Assembly: GCA_964036275.1 (NCBI GenBank)
Contig: OZ038434.1
Coordinates: 22,681,879 to 22,745,878, forward strand
Length of the DNA stretch: 64,000 nucleotides
Reading direction: 5' to 3'
Origin: Litoditis marina
Lineage: Eukaryota > Nematoda > Chromadorea > Rhabditida > Rhabditidae
Position 1 is the stretch's first letter. The number at the start of each line of letters is the position of its first letter. Positions 16,565-30,915 of the stretch are shown here, piece by piece. The notes under the pieces were generated by a model. It saw only the letters and a list, made by a program, of their open reading frames with translations. It was not told where the DNA came from and searched no databases. The translations under genes and the position numbers were made by a program.

Positions 16565-19500
16565 CAATCATTCTGATTGCAAATCAACATGGTCTTCGAG
16601 TGATTTGCAATCATTTTGGTTTCAAATCAATATGGTCTTCGAGTGATTTGCAATCATTTTGATTGCAAATCAATATAATCATCGAGTGATTTACAATCAT
16701 TTTGACTGCAAATCAATATGGTCTTCAAGCAATTCACAATCATTCTGACTGCAAATCAATATGGTCTTCGAGTGATTTGCAATCATTTTGATTTCAAATC
16801 AATATGCTCTTCGAGTGATTTGAAATCATTTTTATTGCGAATCATTATGGTCTTCGAGTGATTTGCAATCATTTTGATTGCGAACCAATATGCAAATCAA
16901 TATGGTCTTCGAGTGATTTACAATCATTTTGATTTCAACTCAATATGGTCTTCGAGTGATTTGCAATCATTTTGATTTCAAATCAATATGCTCTTCGAGT
17001 GATTTGAAATCATTTTTATTGCGAATCCATATGGTCTTCGAGTGATTTGCAATTATTTTGATTGCGAATCAATATGCAAATCCATATGGTCTTCGAGTGA
17101 TTTACAATCATTTTGATTGCAAATCAATATGGTCTTCGAGCAATTTACAATCATTTTGATTGCGAATCAATATGCAACAATATGGTCTTCGAGTGATTTG
17201 CAATCATTCTGATTTCAAATCAATATGGTCTTCGAGTGATTTGCAATCATTCTGATTGCAAATCAACATGGTCTTCGAGTGATTTGCAATCATTTTGATT
17301 TCAAATAAATATGGTCTTCGAGTGATTTGCAATCATTTTGATTTCAAATCAATATGGTCTTCGAGTGATTTGCAATCATTTTGATTGCAAATCAACATGG
17401 TCTTCGAGTGATTTGCAATCATTTTGATTTCAAATCAATATGGTCTTCGAGTGATTTGCAATCGTTTTGATTGCAAATCAATATGGTCTTCGAGTGATTT
17501 ACAATCATTTTGATTGCGAATAAATATGCAACAAAGTGGTCTTCGAGTGATTTGCAATCATTTTGATTTCAAATCAATATGGTTTTCGAGTGATTTGCAA
17601 TCATTTTGATTTCAAATCAATATGGTCTTCGAGTGATTTACAATCATTTTGATTGCAAATCAATATAATCATCGAGTGATTTACAATCATTTTGACTGCA
17701 AATCAATATGGTCTTCAAGCAATTCACAACCATTCTGACTGCAAATCAATATGGTCTTCGAGTGATTTGCAATCATTTTGATTTCAAATCAATATGCTCT
17801 TCGAGTGATTTGAAATCATTTTTATTGCGAATCATTATGGTCTTCGAGTGATTTGCAATCATTTTGATTGCGAATCAATATGCAAATCAATATGGTCTTC
17901 GAGTGATTTACAATCATTTTGATTTCAACTCAATATGGTCTTCGAGTGATTTGCAATCATTTTGATTTCAAATCAATATGCTCTTCGAGTGATTTGAAAT
18001 AATTTTTATTGCGAATCCATATGGTCTTCGAGTGATTTGCAATCGTTTTGATTGCGAATCAATATGCAAATCCATATGGTCTTCGAGTGATTTACAATCA
18101 TTTTGATTGCAAATCAATATGGTCTTCGAGCAATTTACAATCATTTTGATTGCGAATCAATATGCAACAATATGGTCTTCGAGTGATTTGCAATCATTCT
18201 GATTTCAAATCAATATGGTCTTCGAGTGATTTGCAATCATTTTGATTGCAAATCAACATGGTCTTCGAGTGATTTGCAATCATTTTGATTTCAAATCAAT
18301 ATGGTCTTCGAGTGATTTGCAATCATTTTGATTTCAAATCAATATGGTCTTCGAGTGATTTGCAATCATTTTGATTGCAAATCAACATGGTCTTCGAGTG
18401 ATTTGCAATCATTTTGATTTCAAATCAATATGGTCTTCGAGTGATTTGCAATCGTTTTGATTGCAAATCAATATGGTCTTCGAGTGATTTACAATCATTT
18501 TGATTGCGAATCAATATGCAACAAAGTGGTCTTCGAGTGATTTGCAATCATTTTGATTTCAAATCAATATGGTTTTCGAGTGATTTGCAATCATTTTGAT
18601 TTCAAATCAATATGGTCTTCGAGTGATTTACAATCATTTTTATTGCAAATCAATATAATCATCGAGTGATTTACAATCATTTTGACTGCAAATCAATATG
18701 GTCTTCAAGCAATTCACAATCATTCTGACTGCAAATCAATATGGTCTTCGAGTGATTTGCAATCATTTTGATTTCAAATCAATATGCTCTTCGAGTGATT
18801 TGAAATCATTTTTATTGCGAATCATTATGGTCTTTGAGTGATTTGCAATCATTTTGATTGCGAATCAATATGCAATCAATATGGTCTTCGAGTGATTTAC
18901 AATCATTTTGATTTCAACTCAATATGGTCTTCGAGTGATTTGCAATCATTTTGATTTCAAATCAATATGCTCTTCGAGTGATTTGAAATCATTTTTATTG
19001 CGAATCCATATGGTCTTCGAGTGATTTGCAATCATTTTGATCGCAAATCAATATGCTCTTCGAGTGATTTGAAATCATTTTTATTGCGAATCATTATGGT
19101 CTTCGAGTGATTTGCAATCATTTTGATTGCGAATCAATATGCAAATCAATATGGTCTTCGAGTGATTTACAATCATTTTGATTTCAACTCAATATGGTCT
19201 TCGAGTGATTTGCAATCATTTTGATTTCAAATCAATATGCTCTTCGAGTGATTTGAAATAATTTTTATTGCGAATCCATATGGTCTTCGAGTGATTTGCA
19301 ATCATTTTGATTGCGAATCAATATGCAAATCCATATGGTCTTCGAGTGATTTGCAATCATTTTGATTTCAAATCAATATGCTCTTCGAGTGATTTGAAAT
19401 AATTTTTATTGCGAATCCATATGGTCTTCGAGTGATTTACAATCATTTTGATTGCAAATCAATATGGTCTTCGAGCAATTTACAATCATTTTGATTGCGA

Positions 19501-20390
19501 ATCAATATGCAACAATATGGTCTTCGAGTGATTTGCAATCATTCTGATTTCAAATCAATATGGTCTTCGAGTGATTTGCAATCATTTTGATTGCAAATCA
19601 ACATGGTCTTCGAGTGATTTGCAATCATTTTGATTTCAAATCAATATGGTCTTCGAGTGATTTGCAATCATTTTGATTTCAAATCAATATGGTCTTCAAG
19701 TGATTTGCAATCATTTTGATTGCAAATCAACATGGTCTTCGAGTGATTTGCAATCATTTTGATTTCAAATCAATATGGTCTTCGAGTGATTTGAAATCAT
19801 TTTTATTGCGAATCCATATGGTCTTCGAGTGATTTGCAATCATTTTGATCGCAAATCAATATGCTCTTCGAGTGATTTGAAATCATTTTTATTGCGAATC
19901 ATTATGGTCTTCGAGTGATTTGCAATCATTTTGATTGCGAATCAATATGCAAATCAATATGGTCTTCGAGTGATTTACAATCATTTTGATTTCAACTCAA
20001 TATGGTCTTCGAGTGATTTGCAATCATTTTGATTTCAAATCAATATGCTCTTCGAGTGATTTGAAATAATTTTTATTGCGAATCCATATGGTCTTCGAGT
20101 GATTTGCAATCATTTTGATTGCGAATCAATATGCAAATCCATATGGTCTTCGAGTGATTTGCAATCATTTTGATTTCAAATCAATATGCTCTTCGAGTGA
20201 TTTGAAATAATTTTTATTGCGAATCCATATGGTCTTCGAGTGATTTACAATCATTTTGATTGCAAATCAATATGGTCTTCGAGCAATTTACAATCATTTT
20301 GATTGCGAATCAATATGCAACAATATGGTCTTCGAGTGATTTGCAATCATTCTGATTTCAAATCAATATGGTCTTCGAGTGATTTGCAAT
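16565..20390 (+). repeat. Higher-order repeat block, copy 2 of a 3.8-kb duplication
   Basis: Partner of 11,160-14,985 at an offset of 5,405 bp, defined by the same ordered series of rare monomer variants. The intervening part of block A repeats shorter pieces of the same order, so this is a nested higher-order structure and not a simple two-copy duplication. Confidence 0.8.
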
Positions 20391-20720
20391 CATTTTGATT
20401 GCAAATCAACATGGTCTTCGAGTGATTTGCAATCATTTTGATTTCAAATCAATATGGTCTTCGAGTGATTTGCAATCATTTTGATTTCAAATCAATATGG
20501 TCTTCGAGTGATTTGCAATCATTTTGATTGCAAATCAACATGGTCTTCGAGTGATTTGCAATCATTTTGATTTCAAATCAATATGGTCTTCGAGTGATTT
20601 GCAATCGTTTTGATTGCAAATCAATATGGTCTTCGAGTGATTTACAATCATTTTGATTTCAACTCAATATGGTCTTCGAGTGATTTGCAGTCATTTTGAT
20701 TTCAAATCAATATGGTCTTC

Positions 20721-23700
20721 GCATATTGATTCGCAATCAAAATGATTGTAAATTGCTCGAAGACCATATTGATTTGCAATCAAAATGATTGTAAATCACT
20801 CGAAGACCATATGGATTTGCATATTGATTCGCAATCAAAATGATTGCAAATCACTCGAAGACCATATGGATTCGCAATCAAAATGATTGTAAATCACTCG
20901 AAGACCATATTGATTTGCAATCAAAACTATTGCAAATCACTCGAAGACCATATTGATTTGAAATCAAAATGATTGCAAATCACTCGAAGACCATGTTGAT
21001 TTGCAATCAAAATGATTGCAAATCACTCGAAGACCATATTGATTTGAAATCAAAATGATTGCAAATCACTCGAAGACCATATTGATTTGAAATCAAAATG
21101 ATTGTAAATCACTCGAAGACCATGTTGATTTGCAATCAAAATGATTGCAAATCACTCGAAGACCATATTGATTTGAAATCAGAATGATTGCAAATCACTC
21201 GAAGACCATATTGTTGCATATTGATTCGCAATCAAAATGATTGTAAATTGCTCGAAGACCATATTGATTTGCAATCAAAATGATTGTAAATCACTCGAAG
21301 ACCATATGGATTTGCATATTGATTCGCAATCAAAATGATTGCAAATCACTCGAAGACCATATGGATTCGCAATAAAAATGATTTCAAATCACTCGAAGAG
21401 CATATTGATTTGAAATCAAAATGATTGCAAATCACTCGAAGACCATATTGAGTTGAAATCAAAATGATTGTAAATCACTCGAAGACCATATTGATTTGCA
21501 TATTGATTCGCAATCAAAATGATTGCAAATCACTTGAAGACCATAATGATTCGCAATAAAAATGATTTCAAATCACTCGAAGAGCATATTGATTTGAAAT
21601 CAAAATGATTGCAAATCACTCGAAGACCATATTGATTTGCAGTCAGAATGATTGTGAATTGCTTGAAGACCATATTGATTTGCAGTCAAAATGATTGTAA
21701 ATCACTCGATGATTATATTGATTTGCAATCAAAATGATTGTAAATCACTCGAAGACCATATTGATTTGAAATCAAAATGATTGCAAATCACTCGAAAACC
21801 ATATTGATTTGAAATCAAAATGATTGCAAATCACTCGAAGACCACTTTGTTGCATATTGATTCGCAATCAAAATGATTGTAAATCACTCGAAGACCATAT
21901 TGATTTGCAATCAAAATGATTGTAAATCACTCGAAGACCATATTGATTTGCAATCAAAACGATTGCAAATCACTCGAAGACCATATTGATTTGCAATCAA
22001 AACGATTGCAAATCACTCGAAGACCATATTGATTTGAAATCAAAATGATTGCAAATCACTCGAAGACCATGTTGATTTGCAATCAAAATGATTGCAAATC
22101 ACTCGAAGACCATATTGATTTGAAATCAAAATGATTGCAAATCACTCGAAGACCATATTGATTTGAAATCAAAATGATTGCAAATCACTCGAAGACCATG
22201 TTGATTTGCAATCGGAATGATTGCAAATCACTCGAAGACCATATTGATTTGAAATCAAAATGATTGCAAATCACTCGAAGACCATATTGATTTGAAATCA
22301 AAATGATTGCAAATCACTCGAAGACCATGTTGATTTGCAATCAAAATGATTGCAAATCACTCGAAGACCATATTGATTTGAAATCAGAATGATTGCAAAT
22401 CACTCGAAGACCATATTGTTGCATATTGATTCGCAATCAAAATGATTGTAAATTGCTCGAAGACCATATTGATTTGCAATCAAAATGATTGTAAATCACT
22501 CGAAGACCATATGGATTTGCATATTGATTCGCAATCAAAATGATTGCAAATCACTCGAAGACCATATGGATTCGCAATAAAAATGATTTCAAATCACTCG
22601 AAGAGCATATTGATTTGAAATCAAAATGATTGCAAATCACTCGAAGACCATATTGAGTTGAAATCAAAATGATTGTAAATCACTCGAAGACCATATTGAT
22701 TTGCATATTGATTCGCAATCAAAATGATTGCAAATCACTTGAAGACCATAATGATTCGCAATAAAAATGATTTCAAATCACTCGAAGAGCATATTGATTT
22801 GAAATCAAAATGATTGCAAATCACTCGAAGACCATATTGATTTGCAGTCAGAATGATTGTGAATTGCTTGAAGACCATATTGATTTGCAGTCAAAATGAT
22901 TGTAAATCACTCGATGATTATATTGATTTGCAATCAAAATGATTGTAAATCACTCGAAGACCATATTGATTTGAAATCAAAATGATTGCAAATCACTCGA
23001 AAACCATATTGATTTGAAATCAAAATGATTGCAAATCACTCGAAGACCACTTTGTTGCATATTGATTCGCAATCAAAATGATTGTAAATCACTCGAAGAC
23101 CATATTGATTTGCAATCAAAATGATTGTAAATCACTCGAAGACCATATTGATTTGCAATCAAAACGATTGCAAATCACTCGAAGACCATATTGATTTGCA
23201 ATCAAAACGATTGCAAATCACTCGAAGACCATATTGATTTGAAATCAAAATGATTGCAAATCACTCGAAGACCATGTTGATTTGCAATCAAAATGATTGC
23301 AAATCACTCGAAGACCATATTGATTTGAAATCAAAATGATTGCAAATCACTCGAAGACCATATTGATTTGAAATCAAAATGATTGCAAATCACTCGAAGA
23401 CCATGTTGATTTGCAATCGGAATGATTGCAAATCACTCGAAGACCATATTGATTTGAAATCAGAATGATTGCAAATCACTCGAAGACCATATTGTTGCAT
23501 ATTGATTCGCAATCAAAATGATTGTAAATTGCTCGAAGACCATATTGATTTGCAATCAAAATGATTGTAAATCACTCGAAGACCATATTGATTTGCATAT
23601 TGATTCGCAATCAAAATGATTGCAAATCACTTGAAGACCATAATGATTCGCAATAAAAATGATTTCAAATCACTCGAAGAGCATATTGATTTGAAATCAA

Positions 23701-26700
23701 AATGATTGCAAATCACTCGAAGACCATATTGATTTGCAGTCAGAATGATTGTGAATTGCTTGAAGACCATATTGATTTGCAGTCAAAATGATTGTAAATC
23801 ACTCGATGATTATATTGATTTGCAATCAAAATGATTGTAAATCACTCGAAGACCATATTGATTTGAAATCAAAATGATTGCAAATCACTCGAAAACCATA
23901 TTGATTTGAAATCAAAATGATTGCAAATCACTCGAAGACCACTTTGTTGCATATTGATTCGCAATCAAAATGATTGTAAATCACTCGAAGACCATATTGA
24001 TTTGCAATCAAAATGATTGTAAATCACTCGAAGACCATATTGATTTGCAATCAAAACGATTGCAAATCACTCGAAGACCATATTGATTTGCAATCAAAAC
24101 GATTGCAAATCACTCGAAGACCATATTGATTTGAAATCAAAATGATTGCAAATCACTCGAAGACCATGTTGATTTGCAATCAAAATGATTGCAAATCACT
24201 CGAAGACCATATTGATTTGAAATCAAAATGATTGCAAATCACTCGAAGACCATATTGATTTGAAATCAAAATGATTGCAAATCACTCGAAGACCATGTTG
24301 ATTTGCAATCGGAATGATTGCAAATCACTCGAAGACCATATTGATTTGAAATCAGAATGATTGCAAATCACTCGAAGACCATATTGTTGCATATTGATTC
24401 GCAATCAAAATGATTGTAAATTGCTCGAAGACCATATTGATTTGCAATCAAAATGATTGTAAATCACTCGAAGACCATATGGATTTGCATATTGATTCGC
24501 AATCAAAATGATTGCAAATCACTCGAAGACCATATGGATTCGCAATAAAAATGATTTCAAATCACTCGAAGACCATAATGATTCGCAATAAAAATGATTT
24601 CAAATCACTCGAAGAGCATATTGATTTGAAATCAAAATGATTGCAAATCACTCGAAGATCATATTGATTTGCAGTCAGAATGATTGTGAATTGCTTGAAG
24701 ACCATATTGATTTGCAGTCAAAATGATTGTAAATCACTCGATGATTATATTGATTTGCAATCAAAATGATTGTAAATCACTCGAAGACCATATTGATTTG
24801 AAATCAAAATGATTGCAAATCACTCGAAAACCATATTGATTTGAAATCAAAATGATTGCAAATCACTCGAAGACCACTTTGTTGCATATTGATTCGCAAT
24901 CAAAATGATTGTAAATCACTCGAATACCATATTGATTTGCAATCAAAACTATTGCAAATCACTCGAAGACCGAATTGATTTGAAATCAAAATGATTGCAA
25001 ATCACTCGAAGACCATATTGATTTGAAATCAAAATGATTGCAAATCACTCGAAGACCATGTTGATTTGCAATCAAAATGATTGCAAATCACTCGAAGACC
25101 ATATTGATTTGAAATCAGAATGATTGCAAATCACTCGAAGACCATATTGTTGCATATTGATTCGCAATCAAAATGATTGTAAATTGCTCGAAGACCATAT
25201 TGATTTGCAATCAAAATGATTGTAAATCACTCGAAGACCATATGGATTTGCATATTGATTCGCAATCAAAATGATTGCAAATCACTCGAAGACCATATGG
25301 ATTCGCAATAAAAATGATTTCAAATCACTCGAAGAGCATATTGATTTGAAATCAAAATGATTGCAAATCACTCGAAGACCATATTGAGTTGAAATCAAAA
25401 TGATTGTAAATCACTCGAAGACCATATTGATTTGCATATTGATTCGCAATCAAAATGATTGCAAATCACTTGAAGACCATAATGATTCGCAATAAAAATG
25501 ATTTCAAATCACTCGAAGAGCATATTGATTTGAAATCAAAATGATTGCAAATCACTCGAAGACCATATTGATTTGCAGTCAGAATGATTGTGAATTGCTT
25601 GAAGACCATATTGATTTGCAGTCAAAATGATTGTAAATCACTCGATGATTATATTGATTTGCAATCAAAATGATTGTAAATCACTCGAAGACCATATTGA
25701 TTTGAAATCAAAATGATTGCAAATCACTCGAAAACCATATTGATTTGAAATCAAAATGATTGCAAATCACTCGAAGACCACTTTGTTGCATATTGATTCG
25801 CAATCAAAATGATTGTAAATCACTCGAAGACCATATTGATTTGCAATCAAAATGATTGTAAATCACTCGAAGACCATATTGATTTGCAATCAAAACGATT
25901 GCAAATCACTCGAAGACCATATTGATTTGCAATCAAAACGATTGCAAATCACTCGAAGACCATATTGATTTGAAATCAAAATGATTGCAAATCACTCGAA
26001 GACCATGTTGATTTGCAATCAAAATGATTGCAAATCACTCGAAGACCATATTGATTTGAAATCAAAATGATTGCAAATCACTCGAAGACCATATTGATTT
26101 GAAATCAAAATGATTGCAAATCACTCGAAGACCATGTTGATTTGCAATCGGAATGATTGCAAATCACTCGAAGACCATATTGATTTGAAATCAGAATGAT
26201 TGCAAATCACTCGAAGACCATATTGTTGCATATTGATTCGCAATCAAAATGATTGTAAATTGCTCGAAGACCATATTGATTTGCAATCAAAATGATTGTA
26301 AATCACTCGAAGACCATATGGATTTGCATATTGATTCGCAATCAAAATGATTGCAAATCACTCGAAGACCATATGGATTCGCAATAAAAATGATTTTCAA
26401 ATCACTCGAAGACCATAATGATTCGCAATAAAAATGATTTCAAATCACTCGAAGAGCATATTGATTTGAAATCAAAATGATTGCAAATCACTCGAAGATC
26501 ATATTGATTTGCAGTCAGAATGATTGTGAATTGCTTGAAGACCATATTGATTTGCAGTCAAAATGATTGTAAATCACTCGATGATTATATTGATTTGCAA
26601 TCAAAATGATTGTAAATCACTCGAAGACCATATTGATTTGAAATCAAAATGATTGCAAATCACTCGAAAACCATATTGATTTGAAATCAAAATGATTGCA

Positions 26701-29700
26701 AATCACTCGAAGACCACTTTGTTGCATATTGATTCGCAATCAAAATGATTGTAAATCACTCGAATACCATATTGATTTGCAATCAAAACTATTGCAAATC
26801 ACTCGAAGACCGAATTGATTTGAAATCAAAATGATTGCAAATCACTCGAAGACCATGTTGATTTGCAATCAAAATGATTGCAAATCACTCGAAGACCATA
26901 TTGATTTGAAATCAAAATGATTGCAAATCACTCGAAGACCATATTGATCTGAAATCAGAATGATTGCAAATCACTCGAAGACCATATTGTTGCATATTGA
27001 TTCGCAATCAAAATGATTGTAAATCACTCGAAGACCATATTGATTTGCAATCAAAATGATTGTAAATTGCTCGAAGACCATATTGATTTGCAATAAAAAT
27101 GATTGTAAATCACTCGAAGACCATACTGATACTGATACTGATACTGATTTGCAATCAAAACTATTGCAAATCACTCGAAGACCATATTGATTTGCAGTCA
27201 GAATGATTGTGAATTGCTTGAAGACCATATTGATTTGCAGTCAAAATGATTGTAAATCACTCGATGATTATATTGATTTGCAATCAAAATGATTGTAAAT
27301 CACTCGAAGACCATATTGATTTGAAATCAAAATGATTGCAAATCACTCGAAGACCATATTGAGTTGAAATCAAAATGATTGTAAATCACTCGAAGACCAT
27401 ATTGATTTGCAATCAAAACGATTGCGAATCACTCGAAGACCATATTGATTTGAAATCAAAATGATTGCAAATCACTCGAAGACCATGTTGATTTGCAATC
27501 AAAATGATTGCAAATCACTCGAAGACCATATTGATTTAAAATCAAAATGATTGCAAATCACTCGAAGACCATATTGATTTGAAATCAAAATGATTGCAAA
27601 TCACTCGAAGACCATGTTGATTTGCAATCAAAATGATTGCAAATCACTCGAAGACCATATTGCTTTGAAATCAGAATGATTGCAAATCACTCGAAGACCA
27701 TATTGTTGCATATTGATTCGCAATCAAAATGATTGTAAATTGCTCGAAGACCATATTGATTTGCAATCAAAACGATTGCAAATCACTCGAAGACCATATT
27801 GATTTGAAATCAAAATGATTGCAAATCACTCGAAGACCATGTTGATTTGCAATCAAAATGATTGCAAATCACTCGAAGACCATATTGATTTGAAATCAAA
27901 ATGATTGCAAATCACTCGAAGACCATATTGATCTGAAATCAGAATGATTGCAAATCACTCGAAGACCATATTGTTGCATATTGATTCGCAATCAAAATGA
28001 TTGTAAATCACTCGAAGACCATATTGATTTGCAATCAAAATGATTGTAAATTGCTCGAAGACCATATTGATTTGCAATAAAAATGATTGTAAATCACTCG
28101 AAGACCATACTGATTTGCAATCAAAACTATTGCAAATCACTCGAAGACCATATTGATTTGCAGTCAGAATGATTGTGAATTGCTTGAAGACCATATTGAT
28201 TTGCAGTCAAAATGATTGTAAATCACTCGATGATTATATTGATTTGCAATCAAAATGATTGTAAATCACTCGAAGACCATATTGATTTGAAATCAAAATG
28301 ATTGCAAATCACTCGAAGACCATATTGAGTTGAAATCAAAATGATTGTAAATCACTCGAAGACCATATTGATTTGCAATCAAAACGATTGCAAATCACTC
28401 GAAGACCATATTGATTTGAAATCAAAATGACTGCAAATCACTCGAAGACCATGTTGATTTGCAATCAAAATGATTGCAAATCACTCGAAGACCATATTGA
28501 TTTGAAATCAAAATGATTGCAAATCACTCGAAGACCATGTTGATTTGCAATCAAAATGATTGCAAATCACTCGAAGACCATATTGATTTGAAATCAAAAT
28601 GATTGCAAATCACTCGAAGACCATATTGATCTGAAATCAGAATGATTGCAAATCACTCGAAGACCATATTGTTGCATATTGATTCGCAATCAAAATGATT
28701 GTAAATCACTCGAAGACCATATTGATTTGCAATCAAAATGATTGTAAATTGCTCGAAGACCATATTGATTTGCAATAAAAATGATTGTAAATCACTCGAA
28801 GACCATACTGATTTGCAATCAAAACTATTGCAAATCACTCGAAGACCATATTGATTTGCAGTCAGAATGATTGTGAATTGCTTGAAGACCATATTGATTT
28901 GCAGTCAAAATGATTGTAAATCACTCGATGATTATATTGATTTGCAATCAAAATGATTGTAAATCACTCGAAGACCATATTGATTTGAAATCAAAATGAT
29001 TGCAAATCACTCGAAGACCATATTGATTTGCAATCAAAATGATTGTAAATCACTCGAAGACCATATGGATTTGAAATCAAAATGATTGCAAATCACTCGA
29101 AGACCATATTGATTTGAAATCAGAATGATTGCAAATCACTCGAAGACCATATTGTTGCATATTGATTCGCAATCAAAATGATTGTAAATCACTCGAAGAC
29201 CATATTGATTTGCAATCAAAACGATTGCAAATCACTCGAAGACCATATTGATTTGAAATCAAAATGATTGCAAATCACTCGAAGACCATGTTGATTTGCA
29301 ATCAAAATGATTGCAAATCACTCGAAGACCATATTGATTTGAAATCAAAATGATTGCAAATCACTCGAAGACCATATTGATTTGAAATCAAAATGATTGC
29401 AAATCACTCGAAGACCATGTTGATTTGCAATCAAAATGATTGCAAATCACTCGAAGACCATATTGATTTGAAATCAGAATGATTGCAAATCACTCGAAGA
29501 CCATATTGTTGCATATTGATTCGCAATCAAAATGATTGTGAATTGCTTGAAGACCATATTGATTTGCAGTCAAAATGATTGTAAATCACTCGATGATTAT
29601 ATTCATTTGCAATCAAAATGATTGTAAATCACTCGAAGACCATATTGATTTGAAATCAAAATGATTGCAAATCACTCGAAAACCATATTGATTTGAAATC

Positions 29701-30915
29701 AAAATGATTGCAAATCACTCGAAGACCACTTTGTTGCATATTGATTCGCAATCAAAATGATTGTAAATCACTCGAAGACCATATTGATTTGCAATCAAAA
29801 CGATTGCAAATCACTCGAAGACCATATTGATTTGAAATCAAAATGATTGCAAATCACTCGAAGACCATGTTGATTTGCAATCAAAATGATTGCAAATCAC
29901 TCGAAGACCATATTGATTTGAAATCAAAATGATTGCAAATCACTCGAAGACCATATTGATTTGAAATCAAAATGATTGCAAATCACTCGAAGACCATGTT
30001 GATTTGCAATCAAAATGATTGCAAATCACTCGAAGACCATATTGATTTGAAATCAGAATGATTGCAAATCACTCGAAGACCATATTGTTGCATATTGATT
30101 CGCAATCAAAATGATTGTAAATTGCTCGAAGACCATATTGATTTGCAATCAAAATGATTGTAAATCACTCGAAGACCATATGGATTTGCATATTGATTCG
30201 CAATCAAAATGATTGCAAATCACTCGAAGACCATATGGATTCGCAATAAAAATGATTTCAAATCACTCGAAGAGCATATTGATTTGAAATCAAAATGATT
30301 GCAAATCACTCGAAGACCATATTGAGTTGAAATCAAAATGATTGTAAATCACTCGAAGACCAGATTGATTTGCATATTGATTCGCAATCAAAATGATTGC
30401 AAATCACTCGAAGACCATAATGATTCGCAATAAAAGTGATTTCAAATCACTCGAAGAGCATATTGATTTGAAATCAAAATGATTGCAAATCACTCGAAGA
30501 CCATATTGATTTGCAGTCAGAATGATTGTGAATTACTTGAAGACCATATTGATTTGCAGTCAAAATGATTGTAAATCACTCGATGATTATATTGATTTGC
30601 AATCAAAATGATTGTAAATCACTCGAAGACCATATTGATTTGAAATCAAAATGATTGCAAATCACTCGAAAACCATATTGATTTGAAATCAAAATGATTG
30701 CAAATCACTCGAAGACCACTTTGTTGCATATTGATTCGCAATCAAAATGATTGTAAATCACTCGAAGACCATATTGATTTGCAATCAAAACGATTGCAAA
30801 TCACTCGAAGACCATATTGATTTGAAATCAAAATGATTGCAAATCACTCGAAGACCATGTTGATTTGCAATCAAAATGATTGCAAATCACTCGAAGACCA
30901 TATTGATTTGAAATC
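20721..30915 (-). repeat. 43-bp satellite array, inverted orientation (block B)
   Basis: The same monomer family in reverse complement (CACTCGAAGACCATATTG followed by the hairpin arms). The switch from forward is abrupt at 20,720/20,721, where GGTCTTCG meets CATATTGATTCGC without any spacer. Higher-order repeats are marked by the composite variant CATATTGTTGCATATTG, seen near 21,208, 22,414, 23,489, 24,381, 25,141 and 26,218, so the units are about 0.76-1.2 kb. No gene is visible. The open frames near 26,971-27,228, 27,955-28,194 and 28,653-28,892 are satellite translations. Confidence 0.97.
27124..27147. repeat. Nascent (TACTGA)4 microsatellite inside one monomer
   Basis: Other copies of this higher-order unit (near 28,107 and 28,805) have a single CATACTGATTTGC. 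Here TACTGA is repeated four times, adding 18 bp. It is a small slippage expansion private to one higher-order unit, useful as a marker of copy identity. Confidence 0.95.

Larger units (their letters stand above)
1..20720 (+). repeat. 43-bp satellite array, forward orientation (block A)
   Basis: Tandem array of a 43-bp AT-rich monomer, here called forward when it reads from GATTTGCAATC to GGTCTTCGAGT. Each monomer holds two inverted 11-bp arms, GATTTGCAATC and GATTGCAAATC, around the loop ATTTT. Recurrent variants are GATTTACAATC, GATTTGAAATC, a second arm GATTTCAAATC, and GCTCTTCG in place of GGTCTTCG. Length variants carry an extra 10 or 13 bp, such as CAATATGCAA. The array is ordered into higher-order repeats: the same run of variants recurs near 2,830, 4,788, 6,122 and 7,370 (offsets 1,958, 1,334 and 1,248). 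Open frames of 60-80 codons occur because three monomers make 129 nt, a multiple of three. I regard them as fortuitous, and I see no gene in the block. Confidence 0.97.

Noticed and set aside
1..20720. CRISPR-like array of short repeats
   Set aside because: There are no unique spacers. The whole unit repeats, as in a eukaryotic satellite, and no associated genes exist.
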